Shown piece by piece: positions 42,222-50,874 of a stretch of DNA of 64,000 nucleotides. Made by a program: the position numbers and the translations under genes. Origin of the DNA: Longimicrobiales bacterium (GTDB lineage Bacteria; Gemmatimonadota; Gemmatimonadetes; Longimicrobiales; Gaopeijiaceae); NCBI GenBank assembly GCA_951828585.1, contig OX639991.1:4012001-4076000 (forward strand), written 5' to 3'. How positions within the stretch are numbered: the first letter of the stretch is position 1; each line of letters begins with the position of its first letter. The notes beneath the pieces are model-generated. The model ran no database searches and was not told the origin of the DNA. It worked only from the letters and a program-made list of their open reading frames with translations.

Positions 42222-43439
42222 TCATGCTTCCAGCTCCTCGAGGAGACGCGCGCGGCGCTGCTCGTAGTCCTCCTCCGGAAGCCGGTCGGCTCCCTGCTCC
42301 TCGTCCAGCCGGGCGATCGCGACGAGCACTTCCTGCCTCGTTCGCCCAGCCGGGCTCCGGCGCGGCGCGGCCTGCGAGCGAGCCGCCACGAGGGCACCCG
42401 CTCCCGCCAGCGCGAGGGTGAGGAGTATCGCGGCGAGCGGTACCGAACCCAGGGGCCCCCTGCTACCTCCTCGAGCGACCGTGACCACCGCCGGCGCCAT
42501 GTCGCGGCCGGCGAAGCGACGGTACCGAACCCCCTCTATCTCCACCTCCGGCACGTTGCGGAGTCCGCTCACCGTGAGTTCCCCGGCCGGCTCCCGGATG
42601 AGCATCTCCATGGAACCGGTGGTCCCCTCCATGGGGACAGTGAACCGCTCCGCGGAGATCGTGTAGCGAAACAGGTAGAGGTAGTCGCGCTCGCCGGGGA
42701 GCAGCGGCGCTGAAACGAGCACACGTCCGCCGGAAAAGCTTGCCATGCCGGCCGACAGGTCGCTCTCACCGACCCGGAAGTCGGCCGCTTCGGGAGGCAG
42801 CGCATGGGACCATGTGGGTCCGTGCTCGCTCGCGACCAGGGTGGCCCTCGCGTCGTTACTAAGCTCGAAATAGTCCGCCACGACCCAGCCCGGGCCGGGA
42901 TCGAGCGGCTCGACGAAGACATTGCGTATCCGCAACTGGGCACGTATGTCCGGCCCCGCAGGAATCGCCGGGTACGCCTGGATTACGTAGGGACCGGCAT
43001 CCGATCGCGCGGTGATCGCTTCGCCCACGTAGTGCACATCCTGGTAGCGGATCGTCGCGAAGAAGACGTCGTCCGTTCCGTCACCGGAGACCTCGGGCAG
43101 CCGTATCTCGAAGGTCCCACCCTCGCCGACGCCGACGCTGTCAATCTCCCCGGAGAACCGGGCCGATACGCGGTGCAGCACCACCGTGCCGCTGTCCGCC
43201 GGGAGATCGCCGACGAGGACCTGGCCGGACACGACGACGACGCCGGGTTCCTGCGCGGCGGTGGCAGGGTTGCGGCCAACCGGAGTCTCCTGGCCGTGCG
43301 CCTGATTGGTTCCTGCCTGTATTCCGGCCAGCGACGCCACGAAGATGACGCCCACGCGGGAGATGGTCGCGACCCGCCCGCGCCCAACCCGCGTGGACCT
43401 CGCGACCGCGCAGTTTCGCGCCAGCGGGCAGGCCGGCAC
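42222..43439 (-). CDS. Exported beta-sandwich protein with C-terminal membrane anchor
   Basis: A 405-residue protein (start at 43439 not certain). A signal-like segment (RVGVIFVASLAGIQAGTNQA) is followed by several beta domains, including VVVVSGQVLVGDLPADSGTV, which resembles carboxypeptidase-regulatory folds. The C-terminus has one membrane helix (PLAAILLTLALAGAGALVAA), then a basic and acidic cytoplasmic tail with VAIARLDEEQGADRLPEEDY. That tail resembles those of CcmH/CcmI-type proteins, but no CxxC is present. It is 14 bases downstream of the bifunctional nuclease gene's stop side on the same strand. Function unknown. Confidence 0.65.
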   Translation of the reverse strand: MPACPLARNCAVARSTRVGRGRVATISRVGVIFVASLAGIQAGTNQAHGQETPVGRNPATAAQEPGVVVVSGQVLVGDLPADSGTVVLHRVSARFSGEIDSVGVGEGGTFEIRLPEVSGDGTDDVFFATIRYQDVHYVGEAITARSDAGPYVIQAYPAIPAGPDIRAQLRIRNVFVEPLDPGPGWVVADYFELSNDARATLVASEHGPTWSHALPPEAADFRVGESDLSAGMASFSGGRVLVSAPLLPGERDYLYLFRYTISAERFTVPMEGTTGSMEMLIREPAGELTVSGLRNVPEVEIEGVRYRRFAGRDMAPAVVTVARGGSRGPLGSVPLAAILLTLALAGAGALVAARSQAAPRRSPAGRTRQEVLVAIARLDEEQGADRLPEEDYEQRRARLLEELEA

Positions 43440-43453
43440 GCGCGGGCACTCCG

Positions 43454-43981
43454 TCAGCGGTCGAACCGGCCGAGGTCTTCGGGACGGAGTCCGCGCAGAT
43501 GTTCCTCCAGCGCCTCGCCGCTCATCGGGTCTTCGTCACGCTCCCCCTCTTCCCCCTCCTCGCCCTCCTGGGCATCGGCGACTTCCACCACGAGCGTACC
43601 CTGCTCGAGGAGCGAGTCGTCGGCGAATATGCGCGCCTTCATGCGCAGCGCGATCGCGATCGAATCGGACGGCCGCGCGTCGACGGAGATGACTTCGCCG
43701 TCCCGGTCGATGACCAGTTCGGCGAAGTAGGTGCTGTTCTCGACCCGGGTGATCAGTACGCGCTTCAGCGTGCCGCCCATCCCACCCACTATCGAGACCA
43801 GAAGATCGTGCGTGAGGGGACGCTGGAAGGCGACGCCACCCAGTTGCATGGCGATCGCGCCCGCCTCGCCAGGGCCGATCCAGATGGGCAGGATCCGCTC
43901 CGTGCCGACCTCCTTCAGGATCACGACGGGGGTGTTCGACGTGCGATCCAACGCGAGGCTCTTGACACTGACCTCGATCAC
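43454..43981 (-). CDS. Bifunctional nuclease family protein
   Basis: A 175-residue protein from GTG 43981. It shows the BFN/DUF151 core: VSVKSLALDRTSNTPVVILK, ILPIWIGPGEAGAIAMQLGG and RPLTHDLLVSIVGGMGGTLK, then STYFAELVIDRDGEVISVDA and RPSDSIAIALRMKARIFADD. The C-terminus is highly acidic. Family members are reported to have nuclease activity, and the domain is widespread and conserved. It lies 28 bases after metK on the same strand. Confidence 0.85.
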   Translation of the reverse strand: MIEVSVKSLALDRTSNTPVVILKEVGTERILPIWIGPGEAGAIAMQLGGVAFQRPLTHDLLVSIVGGMGGTLKRVLITRVENSTYFAELVIDRDGEVISVDARPSDSIAIALRMKARIFADDSLLEQGTLVVEVADAQEGEEGEEGERDEDPMSGEALEEHLRGLRPEDLGRFDR

Positions 43982-44009
43982 CTGTGCACCTCGCTTCCGG
44001 TACCGGTCC

Positions 44010-45200
44010 TCACAGTTGCAGCGCCGTTGCCAGGTCATCCACCCGATCGGTTCGCTCCCAACCGAAGAGACGCACTCGGCGCCCGCTTGCCAACACCGTA
44101 CGCGGAGTGCGCCCGAAGTGTCCATAGGCGGCGGTGGGAAGAAAGACCGGGTCCCTGAGCTCCAACGCACCGATGATGCCCCGGGGCGTGAAATCGAAGA
44201 CGCGCTCCACGGCCCGGGAGAGAGCCTGGTCGGGAACGACCCCGGTACCGAACGAATCCACCCAGATCTGAACGGGGTCCGCCCTTCCGATCGCATAGGC
44301 GAGCCGCACCTCGCAGCGGGAGGCGGCACCGGCGGCCACCAGGTTCTTGGCAGCCCACCGCGCCGCGTAGGCACCGGAGCGGTCCACCTTGGTGGCGTCC
44401 TTGCCGGAGAAGGCGCCGCCGCCGTGCCGGCCCATTCCGCCGTAGGTATCCACAATGATCTTGCGTCCCGTGAGCCCCGCGTCGGCGGCGGGTCCCCCAT
44501 GCACGAAGCTGCCGCTCGGGTTGACGTGGGTGACGGTGGAGTTCGGATCGAAATGGCTCTCCGGGAGCGCCGGGGCGATCACCTTGTCGATCAACGCCTC
44601 GCGAATCTGCTCCTGAGTCAACTTCACGCCGTCGTGCATGTCCGCATGCTGCGTGCTGACCACGACGGTCGCGATGCGGGCCGGCGCAAGTCCGTCGTAT
44701 TCGTACGTCACCTGCGACTTGCCATCGGGCCGCAGCCACGGAATCTCTCCCGACTTCCGGGCTTCCGTGAGACGCTTGGCAAGCGCGTGTGACGCCGCGA
44801 TGGGTGCCGGCATCAACTCCGGGGTGTCGTCGCAGGCGAAGCCGAACATCATGCCCTGGTCCCCCGCCCCGCCCTCGTTCACCCCGGCCGCGATCTCCGC
44901 CGACTGACGGGTGAGCGCCAGCACGCATTCGGTCCCGTCCGACCCGTCGTAGAGGGGGCTCTCGTAGCCGACCTCCCGGATCACCTTCCGGACCAGCTCC
45001 GGCACATCGGGAAGCTCGCCCCTGGTCCCGATCTCGCCGGCCACCAGCACCCTGTCGACCGCCGCCAGCGTCTCGCACGCCACCCTCCCTGCGGGGTCCC
45101 CGGCCAGTATTGCATCGACGACGGCGTCCGAGATCTGGTCCGCGACCTTGTCCGGATGCCCTTCGGTGACGGATTCCGAGGTAAAGAGGCTCAGGCTCAA
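44010..45200 (-). CDS. metK: S-adenosylmethionine synthetase
   Basis: A 396-residue enzyme. I chose TTG 45200 because it is preceded by AGGAG at the right distance and begins directly at [20 protein letters not shown]. All motifs are present: [82 protein letters not shown] and [20 protein letters not shown]. It makes SAM from methionine and ATP. The 110-base leader contains GGCAACC but no riboswitch fold that I can name. Confidence 0.95.
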   Translation of the reverse strand: MSLSLFTSESVTEGHPDKVADQISDAVVDAILAGDPAGRVACETLAAVDRVLVAGEIGTRGELPDVPELVRKVIREVGYESPLYDGSDGTECVLALTRQSAEIAAGVNEGGAGDQGMMFGFACDDTPELMPAPIAASHALAKRLTEARKSGEIPWLRPDGKSQVTYEYDGLAPARIATVVVSTQHADMHDGVKLTQEQIREALIDKVIAPALPESHFDPNSTVTHVNPSGSFVHGGPAADAGLTGRKIIVDTYGGMGRHGGGAFSGKDATKVDRSGAYAARWAAKNLVAAGAASRCEVRLAYAIGRADPVQIWVDSFGTGVVPDQALSRAVERVFDFTPRGIIGALELRDPVFLPTAAYGHFGRTPRTVLASGRRVRLFGWERTDRVDDLATALQL

Positions 45201-45312
45201 GGTACTGATCTCCTGGAGGGGGAAGGCGACAAGGGGTGGGTGGTGAAGGTCGTGCCCGCGATACGGTTGCCAGCGTGGGAGACTGTCACGCAAGAAAGAT
45301 TTGAATGAATCG
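45201..45312. other. metK leader, 112 bases
   Basis: On the minus strand this carries a small hairpin (GCGTG/CACGC) followed by TGGCAACCG and then pyrimidine-rich sequence up to the AGGAG. SAM-sensing leaders often contain GCAACC, but the rest of SAM-I, SAM-II or SAM-IV is not recognisable. Confidence 0.3.
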
Positions 45313-47085
45313 TCAAGTCCCCGGCGGAAACAGGCGTTCCACCGTGGGCTGCAAAGACGCCGCGAAAGTTCGTTTGGCCTCCGCTCCCGTGGGTGCCTTC
45401 AGAGAGGCCTCGGCAGCGGCACGGATGTCGTCGAGGCGAGAGTTGCGGACCATCCTCTTGATCCCGGGGAGCGAGCGCCAGGCAACGGACAGCACGTCCA
45501 CGCCAAGGCCGAGCAGGAGCAGCACGCCGAGGGGCCGGGTGGCCATCTCGCCGCAGGCACTCACTTCCACCCCGGCGGCGCGACCCGCGCGTGCCACCAT
45601 CGCAATCTGCCGGAGCACGGCCGGGTGGAAGGGATCGAAGAGATGGGCCAGACGCGTGTTCGTGCGGTCGACGGCCAGCGTGTACTGGACCAGGTCGTTG
45701 GTGCCGATGGAAAGGAAGTCGGCGTGGGTAGTCAGTCCGGGGGCGGCCAGGGCGGCGGCGGGCGTCTCGATCATCGCGCCGACCTCCACCGAGCGCTCGA
45801 ACGGCACACCCTCGCCGGCAAGCTGGTCCTTCGCCATTCCGAGCAGTTCCCGCATGATTGCGATCTCGGTTCCCGTGTTCACCAGGGGGGCCATGATGCG
45901 TAGGTCGCCGTGGGCGGCGGCTCTCAACATGGCGCGCAACTGGGTCAGGAAGAGTTCGGGCTCGTCGGGGCATACGCGCACCCCGCGCCTGCCGAGGAAC
46001 GGGTTGTCCTCGGCGGGTGTGCGGAGAAAGACGGGGAACTTGTCTCCGCCGAGGTCGAAGGTCCGGATGAGGACGGGGTGGGAGGGGAAGGCCTCCGCCA
46101 CCTCTCGGTAGGCACGGTACTGTTCCTCCTCTTCGGGGACCGTGCCGCGGCCGACCACGAGGAACTCGGTTCGAAAGAGACCGACCCCCTGGGCTCCGAG
46201 CGCGCGGGCCCGGGCCGCTTCGCCCGGGAGGTCCAGGTTCACGCGCAGGGTGACGCTCCGGCGGTCCAGGGTGACCGCCTCCTCCTCGGCCATGGCCCGG
46301 GTCTCGTGGCTCCAGCCGCGGATCGCGGCCCGGCGCCGCTCGAAACGATCCGTTTCCCGGGCGTCAGGCTCGATCACCACGCGGCCGGACCACCCGTCCA
46401 CGACGATGGCCTGCCCGTCCCCGACCCGGGTGGTGACGTTCCCCAGTCCCGCGGCCGCCGGGATTTCGAGCGAACGGGCAAGGATGGTCCAGTGCGATGT
46501 CCGCGTCCCCCGGTCGGTGGCGAGGGCCACCACCCGCGACGGATCGAGGCGGGCCACGAAGCTGGGCGTGAGATCCTTCGCCACCGCTACGACTCGGTGC
46601 TCCCCATCCCCGATTTCCCATGGGTCGGGAAGGTCCAGCAGACGGCTGAGAATCCGGACCTTGAGGTCGTCCAGGTCGTTCAGCCGGTCCAGTACCATGG
46701 GGTGCGATGTACGGGACCAGCGGTCCTTCAGCTCGAGCATGCGCCAGTCGAAGGCGCGCGCGGCCGTGAGCCGGTTCTCCGAGATGTAGCGCTTGGTCCC
46801 ATCTACGACCTCGGGGTCGTCCAGCATGAGGATCTGCGGATCGAAGATGCGCGCTTCGATGGGACCCAGCCGGGTCGCGGTCTCGCGCTTGATTCCCTCC
46901 AGTTCCCGCCGTGCCCGCGCCCGCGCCCGCCGGAAGCGCTCCAGTTCCCTCTCTCCTCCCTCTGCGGGAACCGCCACGCGCGGCACCTCGGGGACGTCCC
47001 AGTCCACCCTGTGCACGCGCCCTCTCGCAATCCCCTCCGAGGCGGGAAAGCCCTTGAAGACGATCGGAGCCGCCGTTTCATTCAC
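45313..47085 (-). CDS. ptsI: PTS enzyme I (phosphoenolpyruvate-protein phosphotransferase)
   Basis: A 590-residue protein. The N-terminus has [20 protein letters not shown]. The phosphohistidine site is [20 protein letters not shown], with tryptophan after the histidine where most EI have Ser or Thr. The PEP-binding barrel is intact: [72 protein letters not shown] and [12 protein letters not shown]. It phosphorylates HPr from PEP. The start overlaps ptsH by eight bases. No sugar-specific EIIBC genes are nearby, so it probably serves regulation. Confidence 0.94.
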   Translation of the reverse strand: MNETAAPIVFKGFPASEGIARGRVHRVDWDVPEVPRVAVPAEGGERELERFRRARARARRELEGIKRETATRLGPIEARIFDPQILMLDDPEVVDGTKRYISENRLTAARAFDWRMLELKDRWSRTSHPMVLDRLNDLDDLKVRILSRLLDLPDPWEIGDGEHRVVAVAKDLTPSFVARLDPSRVVALATDRGTRTSHWTILARSLEIPAAAGLGNVTTRVGDGQAIVVDGWSGRVVIEPDARETDRFERRRAAIRGWSHETRAMAEEEAVTLDRRSVTLRVNLDLPGEAARARALGAQGVGLFRTEFLVVGRGTVPEEEEQYRAYREVAEAFPSHPVLIRTFDLGGDKFPVFLRTPAEDNPFLGRRGVRVCPDEPELFLTQLRAMLRAAAHGDLRIMAPLVNTGTEIAIMRELLGMAKDQLAGEGVPFERSVEVGAMIETPAAALAAPGLTTHADFLSIGTNDLVQYTLAVDRTNTRLAHLFDPFHPAVLRQIAMVARAGRAAGVEVSACGEMATRPLGVLLLLGLGVDVLSVAWRSLPGIKRMVRNSRLDDIRAAAEASLKAPTGAEAKRTFAASLQPTVERLFPPGT

Positions 47086-47386
47086 CGAAACCGCCCCTCA
47101 CCAGGCGGGCCAGTTCCTTCACGGCCACGGCGGCGTCTTCCCCCTCGGCCGTAATGGTCAGCGCGCTTCCCTTTTCGGCAGCGAGCATCAGCACCCCCAT
47201 GATGCTCTTCCCGTTCACGGCGAGCCGCTCCTTGCGGACCCTGATGGATGACGAGAAGCCGCCCGCCAGCTTCACGAACTCGGCGCATGGCCGGGCGTGC
47301 ATTCCCAGCCGGTTGGGCACCTCCACCTCCAGCGAACAGGTCGTGCGGCCGTCGCGGCCCGGAGCCGTTTGCCCCGATTCACTCAT
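47078..47386 (-). CDS. ptsH: Phosphocarrier protein HPr
   Basis: A 102-residue protein with an N-terminal extension of about 17 residues before the HPr fold. It has VPNRLGMHARPCAEFVKLAG, containing the phosphorylated His of HARP, and VNGKSIMGVLMLAAEKGSAL, containing the serine that HPr kinase modifies. Having both sites, together with hprK upstream, is consistent with dual phosphorylation. It overlaps hprK by eight bases and ptsI by eight. Confidence 0.94.
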   Translation of the reverse strand: MSESGQTAPGRDGRTTCSLEVEVPNRLGMHARPCAEFVKLAGGFSSSIRVRKERLAVNGKSIMGVLMLAAEKGSALTITAEGEDAAVAVKELARLVRGGFGE

Positions 47387-48386
47387 AGTCCTCGATCAGC
47401 GAGTCCCGGGGGTTCATGGCCCCGCGCAGACCGTCGTCGAACCGCCTCGGAACATCGACGCCCGAGTACGCGAGAAGCTGGTTCATCGCGATCACTTCGC
47501 TGATCGCGATCAGGTTCTTGCCCGGGTTCAGCGGAATCGTCAGCCTGGGGACCGGCACGCCCAGGATCCGCGCCATCTCCCTGTCCAGGCCCGTCCGGTC
47601 GTACTCCTGCGTGTCGTCCCAGGTCTGAAGGTCGACGATCACCTCCACGCGCTTGCGCTGGCGGGTGGCGCGCGTCCCGAACATCGACGCGATATCGACG
47701 ATGCCGATTCCGCGGATCTCCATGTGGAAGCCCTGGCGTTCGTGCCCCTTCCCCATCAGCACGTCGTTGCCGCGCCTGGACACGAACACGAGGTCGTCGG
47801 CGACGAGCCGGTGGCCGCGCTGCACGAGTCCCAGAACGCATTCGGACTTGCCGATTCCGCTCGGCCCGGTGAAGAGAAGGCCGATTCCATAGACGTCGGC
47901 CAGCGATCCGTGCACGGTGGTGACCGGCGCCAGCACATCCTCCAGGTACGGTTTCAGCGCGCGGTAGAAGTCCCCCGTTTCGATCCGGGTGCGAAAGACC
48001 GGCACCCCCGCGCGTTCGGCCGTCGCCAGGAAGCAGCCGGGCACCTCCTGGCCGCGGGTGACGAAGACGGCCGGCACGTCATGGGCGAAGACGGTCCCGA
48101 GACGCTCCTCCACCTCCCGGGGTTCAAGTGTCGACAGGTAGCTGATCTCGGTCTTGCCGAAGACCTGTGTGCGTCCTTCGGGGAACCGGTCCGTGTAACC
48201 CGCCAGCGACAGACCCGGACTCGACACGTCCGAATTGTCGATGCGTCCGTCGAGGGAGACCCGAGGGGTCAGGAGCTCCAGCTGCAGGGACACCTCCCTG
48301 GCATTGAAGAGTTCCCCTACCGTGACGAAGGCGGTCACGACCCGGCGGCGGCGACGGAGGAGCGCGCCCTGCCCACCCCGGCTCAA
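47379..48386 (-). CDS. hprK: HPr kinase/phosphorylase
   Basis: A protein of 335 residues if it starts at TTG 48386, which overlaps the hpf stop as TTGA; GTG 48338 would give 319 and fits the family N-terminus (VTAFVTVGELFN) better. The N-terminal domain has RTQVFGKTEISYLSTLEPRE. The kinase core has the P-loop LLFTGPSGIGKSECVLGLVQ, GHRLVADDLV, EIRGIGIVDIASMFGTRATR and the C-terminal signature IPLNPGKNLIAISEVIAMNQ. It phosphorylates and dephosphorylates HPr on serine, linking carbon state to regulation. Confidence 0.92.
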   Translation of the reverse strand: MSRGGQGALLRRRRRVVTAFVTVGELFNAREVSLQLELLTPRVSLDGRIDNSDVSSPGLSLAGYTDRFPEGRTQVFGKTEISYLSTLEPREVEERLGTVFAHDVPAVFVTRGQEVPGCFLATAERAGVPVFRTRIETGDFYRALKPYLEDVLAPVTTVHGSLADVYGIGLLFTGPSGIGKSECVLGLVQRGHRLVADDLVFVSRRGNDVLMGKGHERQGFHMEIRGIGIVDIASMFGTRATRQRKRVEVIVDLQTWDDTQEYDRTGLDREMARILGVPVPRLTIPLNPGKNLIAISEVIAMNQLLAYSGVDVPRRFDDGLRGAMNPRDSLIEDYE

Positions 48387-48703
48387 CCCGGGGAATTGGA
48401 GGACACGTGGCGGAACTCCTTGCGCCGCGAACGATCGCGCCTGAGCCGACGCTTCACGTGTGTGTCCAGATCGTCCAGCGCCGCCCGGAAGTCCGGACCC
48501 TCGCCCTTAGCCACGATCGGCTGGCGCCGGCTCCTGGAAACGATCGCCTCGACCGTGCGCGACCGGCCCTCGAGCCGGAATACGACGCTGATATCCATCA
48601 CCGCGGGATCGAAGCGAGGCCACCGCTGCGAGAGGGTCTCCACGCGGTCGCGCAGTGGCGGATTGACTTCACATCCGTGGGCTGTGATCCGTGTCGGCAT
48701 CAT
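48383..48703 (-). CDS. hpf: Ribosome hibernation-promoting factor (short HPF/RaiA type)
   Basis: A 106-residue protein of the sigma-54 modulation/RaiA family: THITAHGCEV-like start (MMPTRITAHGCEVNPPLRDR), FDPAVMDISVVFRLEGRSRT, and KGEGPDFRAALDDLDTHVKR with the basic KRRLRRDRSRRK end. Short HPFs dimerise 70S ribosomes or hold them inactive in stationary phase. The gene heads the hpf-hprK-ptsH-ptsI cluster; a link of hpf with PTS genes also occurs in Proteobacteria beside rpoN and ptsN. It overlaps hprK by four bases. Confidence 0.87.
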   Translation of the reverse strand: MMPTRITAHGCEVNPPLRDRVETLSQRWPRFDPAVMDISVVFRLEGRSRTVEAIVSRSRRQPIVAKGEGPDFRAALDDLDTHVKRRLRRDRSRRKEFRHVSSNSPG

Positions 48704-48746
48704 GTCGTCTCCATGGTGGAATTCGGTTGAGGTCCAACATGCATTG

Positions 48747-49928
48747 CTAGTTTAGCACGCCACGGCCTCCGGGAAACCCCGGAGACCCCGTCCCGGCGCG
48801 TTGCCCGCGGGTTGCGACCACCGAGTACAGCAGTTCTTCGAAGGCATCGGCCACGCCATCCCAGGTGTAGCGCTCCGCCATGGTCCGCGCGGCCCGCCCC
48901 ATGCGATCCCGGGTCTCGGGTTGCAGAATCCGGCCCAGCGCCGCCGCCAGCGCCTCCACGTCTCCATGCGGAACGAGGAGGCCGGTTTCTCCATGCCGAA
49001 CGGTCTCCCTCAGCCCCGGCGAGTCGGAGGCGGCGGTGGGGGTCCCGCACGCCGAGGCCTCGATGCTGGTGATCCCCCACCCCTCCTTGGGCGACGTCAG
49101 CGCGTGAACCCACGACCTGGACAGCAGTTCCCGCTTCTGCTCGTCCGGCACGAAGCCCGCGAAGTGCACGCTGTCCTCGATGCCGAGTCGGCGGGCGGTC
49201 TCTTCCAGAGCGGGGCGCGCGTCGCCTTTCCCCGCCACGATCATCTTCAGGCCGGCGCCCCCTTCGCGCAGCCGTGCCACCGCGCTCAGCACCAGGTCGA
49301 CCCGCTTGTACCGTTTGAGCCGGCCCAGGTAGACCACGGTGGGATCCGCGTAGCGTGTGGCGGCCGGGCACAGCCCCTCGAGTTCCACCCCGTTGCGGAT
49401 GACGGCGATTCGGGAGGGATCGAGACCGCGCCGCCCCAGGTCCTCCCGGGTGCTTCGCGAAACCGCCACGCACGGAAGTCCCCGGTACACGGCCGGAATG
49501 ATCCGCTCGAAGAGCCAGGTGGCGGTGGCGAGGAGAGGGTTGGCTTCGCGGAAAGCGGTCGCGCCGAAGAGGTGGTGCACCAGGAGAAGGCCGTTCCCGG
49601 CGCCGGCCCACATCGGGGCCAGCATGGGGACCTTGTTCAGGTCCTCGACGGCGACATCGAAGACCTGGTCCGCCAGATGGCGCTGGCAGTACAGCGGGGC
49701 CGCCAGGTTGAAGGTGTAGCGGCCGCCCGTACGATGTACGTCGATCCCGTCGATCCGCGCGGTGGTCGCACACCCTTCCCAGCCGGAGCAGAGGAGCGTT
49801 ACCCGATGGCCCCGGCGCGCGAGCCTTCCGAAGACCTGGTGCAGGTGTTCCTCGGCACCGCCGCCGTTGGGGTTTTCGCGATCCTGCCAGTTGACGACCA
49901 GGATCTTCAATGGTGCCTGGGTGGACAC
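48747..49928 (-). CDS. GT4-type glycosyltransferase
   Basis: A 393-residue GT-B protein. The N-terminal domain has VVNWQDRENPNGGGAEEHLH, the GGG-E donor/acceptor loop. The C-terminal domain has PTVVYLGRLKRYKRVDLVLS and the GT4 EX7E-type region SPKEGWGITSIEASACGTPT, followed by LVPHGDVEALAAALGRIL. It probably adds a sugar to a lipid or surface glycan, in keeping with the LPS genes elsewhere. The substrate cannot be told. It directly follows nusB by two bases. Confidence 0.88.
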   Translation of the reverse strand: MSTQAPLKILVVNWQDRENPNGGGAEEHLHQVFGRLARRGHRVTLLCSGWEGCATTARIDGIDVHRTGGRYTFNLAAPLYCQRHLADQVFDVAVEDLNKVPMLAPMWAGAGNGLLLVHHLFGATAFREANPLLATATWLFERIIPAVYRGLPCVAVSRSTREDLGRRGLDPSRIAVIRNGVELEGLCPAATRYADPTVVYLGRLKRYKRVDLVLSAVARLREGGAGLKMIVAGKGDARPALEETARRLGIEDSVHFAGFVPDEQKRELLSRSWVHALTSPKEGWGITSIEASACGTPTAASDSPGLRETVRHGETGLLVPHGDVEALAAALGRILQPETRDRMGRAARTMAERYTWDGVADAFEELLYSVVATRGQRAGTGSPGFPGGRGVLN

Positions 49929-49930
49929 GA

Positions 49931-50389
49931 TCAGGCCGGGCCGGGTTCGTCGGAGCGGACGGAGCGGTACACCGCATCGAGAACGCCGTTTACGAAGCGC
50001 GGCGAGTCGGCCCCTCCATACCTCTCGGCCAGACGCACCGCCTCCTGGATCGCCACCTTCGCGGGAAGATCGGAGAGGCAGAGTATCTCGGTGGCCCCCA
50101 GGCGTAGGATGCCGCGGTCCATGACCGACAGGCGATCGAGGCGCCAGTTGTCCATGCAGGCGGCGATCGTCGCCTCGACCCGGCCGCGGTCCGCCACGAA
50201 GGCGCTGACCAGCCGTTCCAGGTAGCGCACCCGGGCCGGAGCCACAGTCCGCTCCCCCATCGTGTCCGCCAGCGCCTCCGGTATGGAGCCGCCCTCACCC
50301 TCCGTCTCCCAGCGGTAGTGCACCTGTAGAAACCAGGCCCGCGACCGGCTCCGATCCCTCCGCCTCCGCGCCGCGGGCGGGCGGCTCAA
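49931..50389 (-). CDS. nusB: Transcription antitermination factor NusB
   Basis: About 152 residues from TTG 50389, which overlaps the ribH stop as TTGA. The helical NusB fold shows RRRRDRSRSRAWFLQVHYRW at the start, then LDRLSVMDRGILRLGATEIL and LPAKVAIQEAVRLAERYGGA, and finally FVNGVLDAVYRSVRSDE, the family signature. NusB binds boxA RNA with NusE in rRNA antitermination. Its place at the end of the rib operon is a common arrangement (ribH-nusB). The longer open frame upstream is a shadow of ribH. Confidence 0.92.
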   Translation of the reverse strand: MSRPPAARRRRDRSRSRAWFLQVHYRWETEGEGGSIPEALADTMGERTVAPARVRYLERLVSAFVADRGRVEATIAACMDNWRLDRLSVMDRGILRLGATEILCLSDLPAKVAIQEAVRLAERYGGADSPRFVNGVLDAVYRSVRSDEPGPA

Positions 50390-50874
50390 GAGCCTTCCGG
50401 CCCCTCTGGATGGGAGGCGTAGAGCGACAGCATGTCCAGTGCGGACTGCGCGAACTCTCCACCCCTGTCCATACCGTACGCGTTGGCGCGCAGCATGGCC
50501 TGTTCTCCGTTGTCGGTGGTCAGCACGCCGAACACGACCGGTATGCCGGCGGTAAGGGCCACCTGTCCCAGCCCGTCGCTGGCGTGTCCGGCCACGTAGT
50601 CGAAGTGGGCCGTCTCGCCGCGGATGACGCAGCCGAGGGCGATGACGGCGTCGTACATCTTCGAGTTCGCAATCCTGCGTGCCGCCTGCGGCAGATCCCA
50701 GGCGCCGGGTACGTACACGACGCCGATGTCGTCCAATGCAAGTCCGCGTGCGAGCAGCCGTCGGCGGGCCCCCTCCAGCAACTGTTCGGTGATCATGCTG
50801 TTGAAGCGTGCCACCAGGAGCGCAATCCGCGTTGATCCAGGCCGCAATGATCCAGGTCCGGTCTCCATGTTCAT
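50386..50874 (-). CDS. ribH: 6,7-dimethyl-8-ribityllumazine synthase
   Basis: A 162-residue protein with the lumazine synthase motifs: IALLVARFNSMITEQLLEGA, VYVPGAWDLPQAARRIANSK, ALGCVIRGETAHFDYVAGHA (with the catalytic histidine) and GIPVVFGVLTTDNGEQAMLR. It condenses the ribityl-pyrimidinedione with dihydroxybutanone phosphate. It overlaps ribBX at its start and nusB at its end by four bases each. Confidence 0.95.
   Translation of the reverse strand: MNMETGPGSLRPGSTRIALLVARFNSMITEQLLEGARRRLLARGLALDDIGVVYVPGAWDLPQAARRIANSKMYDAVIALGCVIRGETAHFDYVAGHASDGLGQVALTAGIPVVFGVLTTDNGEQAMLRANAYGMDRGGEFAQSALDMLSLYASHPEGPEGS

Noticed and set aside
42222-43439. Cytochrome c biogenesis protein CcmH/CcmI
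   Set aside because: Only the charged tail resembles that family; there is no CxxC motif and the N-terminal domains are beta-sandwiches.
45201-45312. SAM riboswitch upstream of metK
   Set aside because: GGCAACC and a small hairpin are present, but neither the SAM-I, SAM-II nor SAM-IV core can be drawn, so it is listed only as a leader. A covariance-model search of this segment would decide.
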